This document shows, in pieces, positions 22,828 through 34,312 of a DNA stretch of 64,000 nt. The notes beneath the pieces are model-generated. The model saw only the letters and a program-made list of their open reading frames with translations, was not told where the DNA came from and searched no databases. Each line of letters begins with the position of its first letter. Positions within the stretch are counted from its first letter, which is position 1. This DNA is from Siphonodentalium dalli (Eukaryota; Mollusca; Scaphopoda; Gadilida; Siphonodentaliidae). The position numbers were made by a program, and so were the translations under genes. The stretch covers positions 84,714,958 through 84,778,957 of the forward strand of contig CP136069.1 in NCBI GenBank assembly GCA_032622095.1, written 5' to 3'.

Positions 22828-23105
22828 TACTTTTTCCTTAAGGGAAGCCCGAAACTGAACTATCATAGATCCCTCCCATGGTGGTGCCATTCCCAACCCC
22901 GCGACTCGCAAATCTCATGATTAAGTCGGAAATAAAAAACTGACTAGACAATAGATAGAATGCGGGTGTATTCATGCGAGACTAATCTGGACACGGGTGT
23001 GAGTGGGGTCGGCACAGCAATAAAATTTTAACCCTCCTGATTGACACAAGGCCGGAGACGTAATCCATATAGTTCAGTTTCGGGCTTCCCTTAAGGAAAA
23101 AGTTA
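22828..23105. mobile_element. Small TIR element containing the right long-range arm
   Basis: CTTTTTCCTTAAGGGAAGCC near 22829 is repeated as its reverse complement ending near 23102, each next to GAAACTGAACTAT. The interior (22934-23098) matches 17711-17884 inverted. Just to the left, 22779-22806 (CAGTTGAGGGCTTCTCCTTG) is the complement of the outermost part of the left arm. At least two related ends are therefore nested here. Confidence 0.7.
22934..23098 (-). repeat. Right arm of the long-range inverted repeat (partner 17711-17884)
   Basis: It starts CTGACTAGACAATAGATAG and proceeds through GGACACGGGTGTGAGTGGGG to GGCCGGAGACGTAATCC, complementary to the left arm. The outermost parts differ: CAGTTTCGGGCTTCCC here, TTGAGGGCTTCTCC in the left arm. 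Confidence 0.85.
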
Positions 23106-23330
23106 TTTTAATTATAAAAATTATATATCTATGCCAGATTTCTGATTGGCGTAATAACAAGGTTTGTCTATATCTTACTATTCCTTCTGTTTATGGCGTT
23201 TTTTTTTACGGAGGTGGTTGCGCAGAGTGGTTTTCTGGATCAAACCGGGTGATAAAATGGTAGATCGTGGATTTATTATTCAAGATATGTTAAATTAACG
23301 TCATGCATCCATCATACATACATCGTCTCT

Positions 23331-23382
23331 CCAGGCTAATTATAGCACCCCCAATAAAGGGGACAATTTTGCCGCCTTCTGA
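23331..23382 (+). repeat. Short dispersed repeat, copy of 15117-15172
   Basis: CCAGGCTAATTATAGCACCC with AATAAAG and GCCGCCTTCTG, in the same order as the copy at 15.1 kb. Confidence 0.55.
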
Positions 23383-23399
23383 TGGGTATGTAAATATAA

Positions 23400-25350
23400 A
23401 TCACATAACAAAAATGTTAAATTAGAAAATTTATGGTGAGATTAAATGCAGTTTATGTTGAAAACTTATTCCATTTCAAAATATTTATATAATGAGGTCC
23501 ATTGATACTCTAAACGGAACAAACGAAGAGCGTTTCTTGTTATCATTCTGAGTTACCAAATATGCTGTTACTATTTATAACTCGTTATCTATTTGTTAAC
23601 AATTTTCCTTCAGGAGAATATATCTGTTACCTTCAGAAATGTCACCATGCAATTATTTCGATATTCCGAGAGGACTATGTTTACTCTATATTCTTTGAAA
23701 AAACAAATTGGTGTAAACAATTACTAAAGAACTATTTTGATTGGGCGTTTTCTAACACTGCAAACTTGGGTGGTTACCGCAGTTCTATGAATTTCCCGAC
23801 TTCGACTATTTTGTCGTATACAATTAAAAAAAATACAATGAGCAACTGAAAATGTTTTTAACATTCTGGAAGAAGTATATGTCCCTGATGTATGTTTAAA
23901 TTTTCACGTAATAACTACGAAAAATAACAAAGTTATAATTAGTTTTATAGACCCACTCTAAATCTCACACATACAGTAAATGCATGCGTTCTCCAACACG
24001 TGGTAAAGTTTGTCCGAAAATCTATTTTTAGCATATGATATCATTATTCGTGACGTACTCGGGAGCTCAATGCGTACAAGCGCTATTCCACAGTCGACTA
24101 GTCTGAATACAGTATATAATCTCATCAGCTGGCCTTGACAATTCATGGTTTCACTAAATGTGGGTCAGAAAAGCAGCAAAGATAGCTAGTCTATGTTCAA
24201 GAAGCTTTCCAAAGTCCGAACATATGTAATAATGTCGAGCTTGACATAGAACTACGCCGAAATTCGCCAATGCGATAATTCAAGTTAACCACTACTCATT
24301 TTTAATACAAGAGCAGTAACTCTATATTTGACTTCTAAAAAGCACGTGGTCCATAAACAGTGAGTATTAGGTCGCGGCGTACTTGACCGAAGTCTCACGC
24401 ATGTTCCAGGTTAATGCCACGATGTTATCATTTATTTTGGTTTAAATAGTCATGAAACAGCGACAATGAACTTGCTGAGAAAATTATTCTTTTTATATAT
24501 ATACTCCCTATACCGAGGATGCAAAAATTTGTAGTGCGCATTTCTAACCAACACAGGTAAAGACTAAAGAGGGAGGGGCTTCCACAAAAGTGTTCGTCGA
24601 TACTAACTGAGTCTAACTCTCCGCTTGCTACGTACGCCTTGCGGAAGTCATGGCAACTTACAAAGTAGGCCTATGTACGCATCATCGTATATATAATGTG
24701 AGTCACACAGTGTGTGTGTTTTCTTTTATTTTGAGCTGACTCCCGAGACTGAGTATCGTTTATTTTCTTATACCCTGGCAGGGAAGTATTTATTTGATTT
24801 CATGATTAAACAGAAAATCCCTCAATTATTTCAATTATTTCCTCAATTATTTATTCTCATTATCATCGTAGATTCGTAGGGAACTTATTTGCGATCGGTG
24901 GGTTTCTAGAGCACTGGTTCATTTGCAACAAAACCATGTGACGTGTCACGTGATTCAATTCTCCGAACACAGTAGAGTGTAAATATTGTGATGATGGCAC
25001 AGAATTTGTAATTTTCTTTCACATGTGTTTCATTAGTATAAGGTTGGTGATGTATTTGGCCGACTAGTCGACGTCGACTCGACTTTTGTGGTTCGACTAG
25101 TCGACTCCAGAATCCCAGAGTCGTTTGAACACTACTTGACTGCCTTCGCGGCTTCGGTCATTGCGCACTAATTTTTAATTTTTATCGCAATTTTTTTTCT
25201 TTCTGGATCATAATTCTTAATCTTAATCATATAGTATTACTATTAGTAATACTAATAGTGTTTGTCTTTTCTGTCCGTCTGTCCAATCGTCCATGATATT
25301 TGTTGTGTCCGCTCCATAACATCGTGATGCTTTATTGGATTCTGGATTCT
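23400..25350. other. AT-rich DNA, nothing recognised
   Basis: Frames up to about 95 codons exist near 23562-23849 (+) but carry no motif. No RNA gene or structured repeat was seen. Confidence 0.4.
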
Positions 25351-25358
25351 GTAGAAAC

Positions 25359-26112
25359 TAGGGCTGCAACGATACGCCCACCTCACGATTTGATACGTAT
25401 CACGATTTTTTGCAACGATACGATACGTATCGCGATACATTCCAGACTGAAAATTGGACCAGTTTACAACTTTTGATTGTTCTGTTGCATTAATAGCCAT
25501 TATGTGTACTAATACTATTATTCAGCCATACTGTACTGGAATTATGACCACACTTGATGTTATACCAACTCGGCACCCTGTACAGTTATTTGGCAATCAA
25601 AGATTCCTAAGGCTGAAGGGATCACTCTCACCAAAAACAAAAAAAGTGCTGAAGGGTGCACATGTTTTGAGATATCCTTCTGAATAACCTTTAGGTTTTG
25701 CGTCTGTCATGATTTCTGTTTGAGGATAATTCATTTATGTTCCAATGAAAATTTAAATTAACTGAAAACAAACTGCTTTAGGGCATCAGACTTTCAACTT
25801 GAACGCACGAAACCCAAAGTGCTTCCACACCGGCGATTTAAACTTCGCCAGCGCCCCGACAATTTTTCGAGTTAAATGTCAAATATATTCAACTGACCCT
25901 CGCGATAGCGGAAGAACAATTTTGATTGGTTAACAGAAAAGGAAAATATGGAATCATTGCGGTTACAGCCAATGAAAAGTGTCCTCTCAGAGAGCTTGGG
26001 CGACAAAAATGCGGATCGAAAACGTACCGGAATAATTACGAAACGAACCGCGTATCGCACAGCCGGTAAACATCGCGATTCACCGAAACCGCGGTGAATC
26101 GTTGCAGCCCTA
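25359..26112. mobile_element. 754-bp hAT-type element
   Basis: The ends are TAGGGCTGCAACGAT on the left and ATCGTTGCAGCCCTA on the right, an inverted pair of the AGGGCTGCAACGA kind typical of hAT transposons. It is flanked by perfect 8-bp copies of GTAGAAAC at 25351-25358 and 26113-26120. Inside are ATACGTATC-rich subterminal repeats and a segment (about 25610-25800) shared with 3125-3500. No transposase is present, so it is non-autonomous. Confidence 0.93.
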
Positions 26113-26758
26113 GTAGAAACTCTCCATAGTTGTTCCTAAATTGACGATCTTAGCGGCACAAATTATTTATCCAATCTTTGAAGGTCACAGGACAAGGTCG
26201 TTCTATCGATTAAATCAACAAACATTCCGCTTCATCACAAGTTCGTATCGGTCTCCCGACCCTACCTTTCAGAATGCATCTGACCCTAAACTTTTTATCG
26301 AGTTCGAATTTGAAAAGGTAATCTCGCAAAGAAAGTGACAATAACTAATCATAATCTCGATTGCTACACAAAGTCTGCATGTCGCCATAGTGATGGAGAG
26401 ATACAGATACGCAAAAAAATAACTGCCGTGATCAACAACACGCAAAATAAGTTCACTTACATGGCGTTTGATTAGCTCAAAATCGTAATCCATTGAAAGT
26501 TATAGATAAGATTTCAATTTTATTGACCCATTAATCAGGAGAATGAAATTAACAGTAATTGCAGTTCGAAGTACCAACTTATTTCCGCACAGAACAAATT
26601 GCTTCCTCTTGCATTTTCAGTTTTAACTCAATTCAAATAAAATGTGAAAATGCACAATTATTCTAAGCCAATTGTCCACTCAATGTATGTCATGTTGACT
26701 GTAGCCACTCAGGCATCCACAGTCTCCAGTACAAAAATGTTTTCTCACATATCTCCAC

Positions 26759-27911
26759 TAGGGGTGCCACGATTAATCGTATAATCGATGAACCGTTGAT
26801 AAAGCCGATAATCGATTACCATTTGCATCGTCGATTAATCTGTGTTATTTATATCGGATGTCAGAAGATGCCGGGTATTATTGAATACCGTGATTATTTT
26901 ACACAGTTCTATCTACAACCGAGGTGTTAACATCCTTTGATCGCGTATCAAAGAGATTCCAATAACATGAGTACTACTGATATATGTTGCAAACAGTTGG
27001 CAGTTCATTTGATGATGCGACATGGTTTCTCGTCGGATCGTTGTATATTCTACAAATTGGCCGCACTGCAGATTTGAACACATTGCGACATCGTTGTATA
27101 TTTTAATATACTTGAAAGGTGGCAATATGTCTTTGAAATGTGCCGACTGTCACCGTGTTCAATGAACTGAATGCACTCGCCCTTGAATCTGATTGGACCA
27201 ATGGGAAGTTGATTGACATTCTCTCTAAAACCAGGGAACAATATACATGTACATGTATATATGGCATTTTAATCAGTAATGTTCTCCCCAATTGCATTGC
27301 AAGTGTACTTTGTTTGGATATTATAAGTAGAAATGTAAAGGCTATTGCATATCGTGTGGTGAATGCTGAATGAAACAGACTGTTATCAAATACTTAAAAT
27401 TGTTCTGAGTCATGCAATTTGCAGGTGGGGCACACGTTTGTGATTGTTAACCACGCTCTGGAAGTTTGATGAAACTTATAGTTTCCATAACATTTGATTC
27501 CTTTATTTACCGTAGGAACAACCGGCGGTCCATTGTTCATTCCTACTTTTGTATTGTTTGTTTATGTATTTGGCTATTCCTAAAACTTAAATTAATCGCT
27601 ACGTTCGTTCTAATGAACTCACAAATATTATAACCATAACATCGCTGAGAACTGTGCTGGTATTCAATACATTGTGCTCATTAGTCATTAACAGTGGTTT
27701 ATGATGCACTTTATTAACGTAAAAATTACATCAGCCAATGTCTCAAATGACCAGCGACAGTGCAGTTATTGAGTTAATGAGCACCCAGGCAATAGGCCAT
27801 ATTACGGTATACTTCCACTGATGTTATTAATATTAGGTACGATTAATCGATTATAGTCGATTATTGACGACAGATTATCGATTATCAAAATCAATAATCG
27901 TGGCACCTCTA
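26759..27911. mobile_element. 1153-bp hAT-type element
   Basis: The ends are TAGGGGTGCCACGATTAATC and TAATCGTGGCACCTCTA, inverted with small differences. The flanks are perfect 8-bp copies of ATCTCCAC at 26751-26758 and 27912-27919. Subterminal ATCGATTA motifs recur at both ends. Short frames inside (around 26913-27373) show no transposase motif, so it appears non-autonomous. Confidence 0.93.
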
Positions 27912-28333
27912 ATCTCCACGTGGTACAAAATTTCATTTCGGTTTGCATTCCATTTTTTGTAACGACATGCAGAGTCGGGAATATAAGATGGCACATACCA
28001 GTGCACAGCCAAATTTCACTCTTAACAATATCACAGCGAATGAACAGCAATCTTTTGCGCCAGCTTTGATATTTAATAATATTACTAATACATGTATATG
28101 TCTTTCTAAATGACAATAACAGGATGACTCAATCGCTCAGATCGCTCCTTCATAACAACATTTAAACTAGTTGAATGCTAATGAATTTCTTATCGTGTAC
28201 CGTCATGATTAATCATTCTTCTGGACAAAATATATGTATGACACCGGATTAGTTTGACAAAACAGTAATGGTTGTATACCACTATAATAGTGGAATTCAG
28301 GATGTGCCTAACATGATATTCAGATAATATACC

Positions 28334-28509
28334 AATAACTTGATTTTGTCGGGCGTTATGGTTTATTAACGGCCCTCCAGAAATGATTAACAGCCCGAGG
28401 GGTTCATTAAAGGCCCGAGACTTTGTCTCGGGCCTTTAATGGCCCGAGGGCTGTTAATCATTTTTGGAGGGCCGTTAATAAACCTAACGCCCGACAAAAT
28501 CAAGTTATT
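28334..28509. repeat. 176-bp hairpin, related to 57051-57190
   Basis: AATAACTTGATTTTGTCGGG on the left pairs with the complement ending at 28509. The stem continues through GTTTATTAACGGCCCTCCAG and GATTAACAGCCCGAG to a loop near GAGACTTTGTCTC. Pairing is close to perfect over about 80 bp. Confidence 0.92.
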
Positions 28510-28542
28510 ACTATTATTACCACTCTCTGAAATGAAACCCAA

Positions 28543-28746
28543 CTAGAACATGGATGAGTGAAATTTCCGCAAAAGAGAGGCCAGTTCATCAGGAGAAATT
28601 TGGAAGAAATCACATTGCTTATTCCTGTTTGCAAGCCATTCTGAGAATGTTCTCACTCCCAACTGGGTTGATTTTGTTGTCGATGCTGGTTTTGAACTGT
28701 TTACAAGAGAATTTAAGGACTCATCTAGCTCACTTGATTGAGACAT
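28543..28746 (-). CDS. Crypton/ZMYM-like recombinase N-terminal fragment, 67 residues
   Basis: The ORF starts with MSQSSELDESLNSLVN and continues STKSTQLGVRTFSEWLANRN, then FFQISPDELASLLRKF, ending at a stop after HSSMF. The pattern (K)ST..GV..F.EWL..RN followed by SP.EL..LL..F is the N-terminal helical module I know from Crypton tyrosine recombinases and their domesticated relatives (KCTD1, QRICH1 and ZMYM C-terminal regions). In those proteins a conserved FY segment and then the catalytic domain follow; here the frame stops just there, so no active site is present. It may be a truncated relic in a non-autonomous element, or a small DNA-binding protein. The family call is from memory of the pattern. 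Confidence 0.5.
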   Translation of the reverse strand: MSQSSELDESLNSLVNSSKPASTTKSTQLGVRTFSEWLANRNKQCDFFQISPDELASLLRKFHSSMF

Positions 28747-29015
28747 TTTTTCGAACGATCACACAAAATGTGATCAATTCAAACCATGTGTCGTCTGTTT
28801 GTTGTCAAACCGGAAGCGGGCCATTAATATCGTTAACGCAATCCGCATAACTTCCGGTTTGATGCCGGGCGTTATGGCTTTTTACCGTGTGGGTAAATTA
28901 CTGTTAATCTACTAGAGAACGCCATCTAAAGTGGTAATAATAGCACTTACATGTTACTGTTAGATAATGTGATAAATACATAAGGAAAATAATACACAGA
29001 TATATTGTTTTGTAG

Positions 29016-29190
29016 AGAGTAATCAATTTGTTCCAAGAATTACGTTAAATAATTCACGAGAGGTGAGAGACGTCAGTAAGAAACGAGTGCGCTATTAGCG
29101 CACAAGTGTTAATGCACAAGTTTCTTACCTAAACATCTCTCATCTCGAGTGAATTATTTAACGTAATTCTTAGAACTAATTGATTACTCT
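29016..29190. repeat. 175-bp hairpin
   Basis: AGAGTAATCAATTTGTTCCA on the left pairs with TAGAACTAATTGATTACTCT on the right. The stem continues through AATTACGTTAAATAATTCAC. A subsidiary stem GTGCGCTATTAGCGCAC sits at the loop. It is probably a palindromic MITE. Confidence 0.88.
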
Positions 29191-29687
29191 AGTTATTACA
29201 CTTCTGACTTCTGCATCTATTTGGTTCGCCATTATGATTAAAACACATATAATTAATGCATGTAAGATTGTAAGTCCTGATGTGGAGAAAGATTAACCAC
29301 CGAAATTTCAGTCAAGATCAGTAAGCGACATAACGTCAATGACTTAACGAGAAATGACATAATTCACTAGTGACATTACCGTTTTTAATTAACGCCGTTT
29401 TCAATTGAAATCGTGCATAAGAGTGTTTTAAAATATATTAAACATACAATGATATTTTATGGGTCTGTTAGCGTGATTATGTAAACAAACATCAACCAAT
29501 TTCATTCATATTTTATGTATCTTTAGTTTGTCTGTTATTAGTAATTCTCGGGTGAACAGATTCACTCTTATGGGAAAAAAATCTTGACCGGAACCATCTT
29601 TGATGTGCAACCCTTGCTAAATTATAGCCATTATTCTGTCCATTTTTACCATTACATTTGCTGTACATAACATAAATTTTATTCCAG

Positions 29688-29730
29688 ATGCAGATTCATG
29701 TCTGGTGAATGGGGATCTGGTGCTGGCAAG
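29688..29730 (+). CDS. ATP5IF1: IF1 exon A (43 nt): end of targeting region and glycine-rich linker
   Basis: Acceptor TTATTCCAG precedes 29688 and donor GTACAA follows 29730. The first base completes a split codon, then 14 codons read CRFMSGEWGSGAGK. GSGAGK before GGGSGG is the usual lead-in of invertebrate IF1. The split codon means the missing upstream exon must end with two bases of a codon. There is an in-frame Met (29698), but starting there would leave no targeting peptide. A mariner-like MITE copy begins 30 bases downstream. Confidence 0.85.
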
Positions 29731-32700
29731 GTACAACATTGTTTTACTATCAGATCTCATACAGTAATGCCCTAAATACTGAGAGCTTTCCGATGAATGA
29801 TAACAAGCCATATTTCCGACTAAATCCTGAAAAATTTACCCATTATTCTGCTGTGATTAAGGAGTCAATTATTTAGGGCGTTACTGTATCTCAGAGAAAT
29901 GTATTACACTAGCATTTTTAGCTCAACTTGAAGAAGTCAAGTTTAAGCTAGTGTCATGGGTTGGCATTCCAGTCAATAAATTCCTTCAGCACACCCAACA
30001 GGCCACATCCCTCATCCAATCGTCACCAAACTCAGCCTGCATAATTTGATTTTCTACGGCAATCAGCAATGCCAAAGCCATTTGCTGAAGCAAACTGGGC
30101 CACGATAAAGATTGCCGAAGCCAAACAATCTGAATTAAGAAGGCTGCCAAACTTCATATCAATCTTCAGGGTGACTTCTAGATGGGAGCCATAAATTTTT
30201 GTTCAGAAATTCGTACAAAAAAAACATGTCTGCCAGCAGCCATCTTGGATATCATATTTTAATTCATGGCACATCCTGCCCCCTATTTTATATGGGAGAA
30301 TTATTTTGAAAATTTTCAGTCATGTTTATGATAACCATTAGATGGGAGCTATTGAATTTGAAAGATTTTTTATGAAAAACGTGACCGGCAGTGGCCATCT
30401 TGGATTTTACTCTTTACTTGACTAAATCCTTCGGCATACCCTACAGTTCATATTCCTATCTCTTCATCACCAAACTTTATATGGATCTCTGGGGTGACCT
30501 CTGCATGGGATTCATTAATTCTTTCCCAACATTTGTTAAAAACATGGCTGCCAGCAGCCATCTTGGATTTCACATTTGAATTCATCATCACACCCTGCAG
30601 TCCTGCTTGCCCATATTTATTGGAGACTTGTTAGGAAATATATTTACAGGTATGTTAGGATAACCTCTAGATGGAAGGAAATATATTTACAGGTATGTTA
30701 GGATAACCTCTAGATGGAAGGTAGTGAATTTGAACTATTTTCGATGAAAAATATGGCTGGCAGCAGGCATCCTTGGATTATACTCTTTGCATGACTAAAT
30801 ATTTTGGCATGCCGCACAGCCAATATTTTTCATCCAATTGATGCCAATCATCATTTAGGCTCCTCGCGCTGACCTCTATGGGTTGGAAGATATGCTATGG
30901 TACGTATCTCGATAAGCTAATTGTGTTACGAGCGTGTATCTTGATACATACAATAGAATATAATATATATGTTTATCACTTCATGACAAGTTTCTAATAC
31001 TCTAAAGTTAATAAATATTGGACAAATTATAGACCTACACAGTGTTGTGTTAATGTACCACATGGTTGACAACATATTAATTTAACTTTTAAGTTCTACA
31101 ATGGTGCATTGTGGTTATGACGTCAGTAAATAAATTATGTAACATTGCCTTGGACAGCATCCCTAAGTGACCATACATTGAATCATGAATGACAACACAA
31201 GAAAAATAACTCTAAATTTAGGCAATGGAATTGATAGATAGCAAAATTAGTTATATTTTCTGTGCGTGCATCTGTTAAAAAGTTGTTTGGTTATCATTAT
31301 TTTTAGCTCAACATTCGATCGTCACCAAACTTCATATGGATCTTTGGGGTGATCTCTAGATGGGATCCTCCTATTTTAACTGAAATTTGTTAAAAATCAT
31401 GGCCACCAGCAGCCATCTTGTATTTAATATTTGAATCCATCGGCACACCCCTCAGTCCGCATTTATTGGAGAATTGATTTGAAAATTTACAGGCATGTTT
31501 AGAATCACTTCTAAATGGGAGCTATCAAATTTGAACAATTATCAATGAAAACAATGGCAGCCAGCAGCCATCTTGGATTTTACTTTTTGCATGACTAAAT
31601 CTTTGGCACACCCTACAGACCACATCCCTCATCTGATCATCGCCAAACTTCATATGGATCCTCGGGGTGACCTCTAGATTGGAGCCTCCTATTTTCGTTG
31701 AAAAACATGGTCACCAACGGCTATCTTGGAATTTACTCTTTGTATGACTAAATACTTTGGCGCACCCAACAGACCACATCCCTTATCCGATCATCACCAA
31801 ACTTCATATGGATCTTCAGGGTGACCTCTAGTTTACTTTCCTTCTTTATCATTTTATTCATTGCTCAGCAAATAATTAACTCCTTAAAATCCATCCATTT
31901 TTTCAAGAATAAAATCTGATTCAGAAGTTTGAGGGTACGATAATCAAAATCAAATCCTGATTATGCTACAAGTGGGTTGGGAGGGGGGATATGGTGTATC
32001 ATTCGTTCCATGTTAGAGACGGTTTGAAGTGCATCCCCTGGGAAAAAGACGGATGCATGCATGGACGCACGTACGAATGCACTCTCGCATGCATGCACAC
32101 ACACACATGTTCCAAAATATATAATAGACTAGCAGGTTAGCCCGCCACTGGCGGCATTCGTCCCATGGCTTTGTTTCAGAAACATGACATTTTTGAATAT
32201 GAATTCATTTTAATGTTTTTTAAATTTAATATATTTTGTTTCTGAATTGTTTTTTTATTGTTAATTTTTTTAAATTTTAAATTGTTTTAATTAAATTGTA
32301 AATTGTTTTAATTAATTTTTTTGTTTCTGGCGGAAAAATTTACCCGTAGAAATCCCCCCTTCCTAGGAACGACAGACAACGCATTCTTTGTTTCGTGAAA
32401 TCTCTCTACGATAACATTGCATTGAATTTAAAACAAACGCTTCCCGTCGGGAAATCTGTCTGCATAATATTTTGAGTCTGCCGTACCTGTCGTAATGTCG
32501 TGAAATCTCTCTGCATAATAGATAACATTGCATTGAATCTGTTGTTGGCATTCAGGGCTTCGGGTCGTTGTTGTTGGCATCACGGCTCCCCGAAAACTCT
32601 CACATTGCCGAAAACGTGTATTTAGTAATATCGTTGTTGTTGATATTTACAGCTTGGGGGCTATTTTCTTATTTAGCAAGTTTGAGCTCAATCGGTTCGA

Positions 32701-34270
32701 GTCTATAAAGGACACACTCATATATATGACACTTCCCGTGGGTAGCAAGTTTGAGCTCAATCGGCATTCCCTGGAATTTCCCGTAGATTGGCAGATTCCA
32801 GTAGCTTTATAACGGTATATCTGGGGAGAAATCTGATGCTATATTCGTGATTATCTGGGATGATTTCGGTATATAATTATATACTGTAAAAACAAAGCGC
32901 GCCATCCGTGCTCGCATGGTTGGTCAGAAACAAATGTTTTTTAAATTTAATGTATGTTCCGTATATCTCTCTGCAGATGCAAATAACGTTGAATGGCAAA
33001 CAGACGCTCTTTATAGAGATGCGTCAAAAACAAACGCTCATTAAATAATCACTTGATTAACCCACGCCGTGCCTTTGCGGTGATTTGAGATTGGAGAACG
33101 GGTGCTCTGAGCTTCTCTAAACCACGACCACGGTCGTGTCGGTGGGATTTGACACTTACATAGGAAATTTTATCTCAATCTGTACACGCGTTTTGGATTC
33201 TATGAAGTACACACACACACACACATATACGAAGTCTCAAAATATATAGTACTAGCCGATGAGCCCGACGTTGTCCATGCTATTCAAAAACCGACGAAAT
33301 TTGTATCCGGGGCAAGATACATTGACATAGCAAATTTCGATAGCTCCACCTGTTTCCGAGATCTGGTCTGCGCATGCGCGAAGCTGGCGTCGCACGGGCT
33401 CGGCGACCCGATAAAATTCTTATCCGGGGCAAGATACATTCACATACCAAATTTCAAGTCGATAGCTCCACCCGTTTCCGAGATCTCGTCTGCGCATGCG
33501 CGAAGCTGACGTCGCACGGGCTCGGTGACCCGATAAAATTCTTATCCGGGGCAAGATACATTCACATACCAAATTTCAAGTCGATAGCTCCACCCGTTTC
33601 CGAGATCTCGTCTCCGCGTGCGCGAAGCTGACGTCGCACGGGCTCGGTGACCCGATAAAATTCGTATCCGGGGCAAGATACATTCACATACCAAATTTCA
33701 AGTCGATAGCTCCACCCGTTTCCGAGATCTCGTCTGCGCATGCGCGAAGCGGGCGCCGCACGGGCTCGCCAATACGACAACGTTCACCGCCTGGTCAAAC
33801 TACACTCACGTACCAAGTTTCGTCCCGATCGGTCGAGAATCGTAGATTTGTATTAATGACAGACAGACAGACAGACAAACAAACAAACAGAGGTCTTCAA
33901 AATATATATGAGATAGATAACAGTCAGGTTCATTAATATTTTAATATCTTTTTCCAGGGTGGCGGTTCAGGAGGCTCAATCCGGTGAGTTGTCACACTCT
34001 CATGAATGTTTAAAGGCTGCAATAACATGAACATGTCTACTCCATGTTGCCTGAAACCACAACTTGTCCACAAGTGATGTAATATAGATTTAAAAATAGG
34101 TTGAGGTTGTTGTAAAACTTTTCCAAAAAATATTTAGAATAAAAAATATACAGGTCTGTACCGGTAGTTGTTTATTTTTTTTAAACCAGAAGTTTCCTTT
34201 TTATGTTTACCCATACCATAGTATGGTAAACATAGTGTCAACGTCCGGATTGACCACTCGTCGTTAGTCC

Positions 34271-34312
<42 letters not shown>

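Larger units (their letters stand above)
28334..28945. mobile_element. Hairpin-bearing element with a Crypton-like ORF fragment
   Basis: The unit comprises a 176-bp hairpin (28334-28509), a central part with a minus-strand ORF, and a right end reading CTAGAGAACGCC...GTGGTAATAATAG. TTATTACTATTATTACCAC just right of the hairpin is complementary to that right end. The same hairpin and the same right-end words occur at 57051-57735 around a different interior. This suggests a family of mobile elements with a fixed hairpin and variable cargo. Boundaries and target duplication are not certain. Confidence 0.6.

Noticed and set aside
24650-24697. ATG-started exon (MATYKVGLCTHHRIYN) before a GTGAGT donor as IF1 exon 1
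   Set aside because: It ends in phase 0, whereas exon A begins with one base of a split codon, so joining would break the frame.
29234-29269. ATG-started exon (MIKTHIINACKI) before a GTAAGT donor as IF1 exon 1
   Set aside because: Wrong phase for exon A, and the peptide lacks arginines typical of a targeting sequence.
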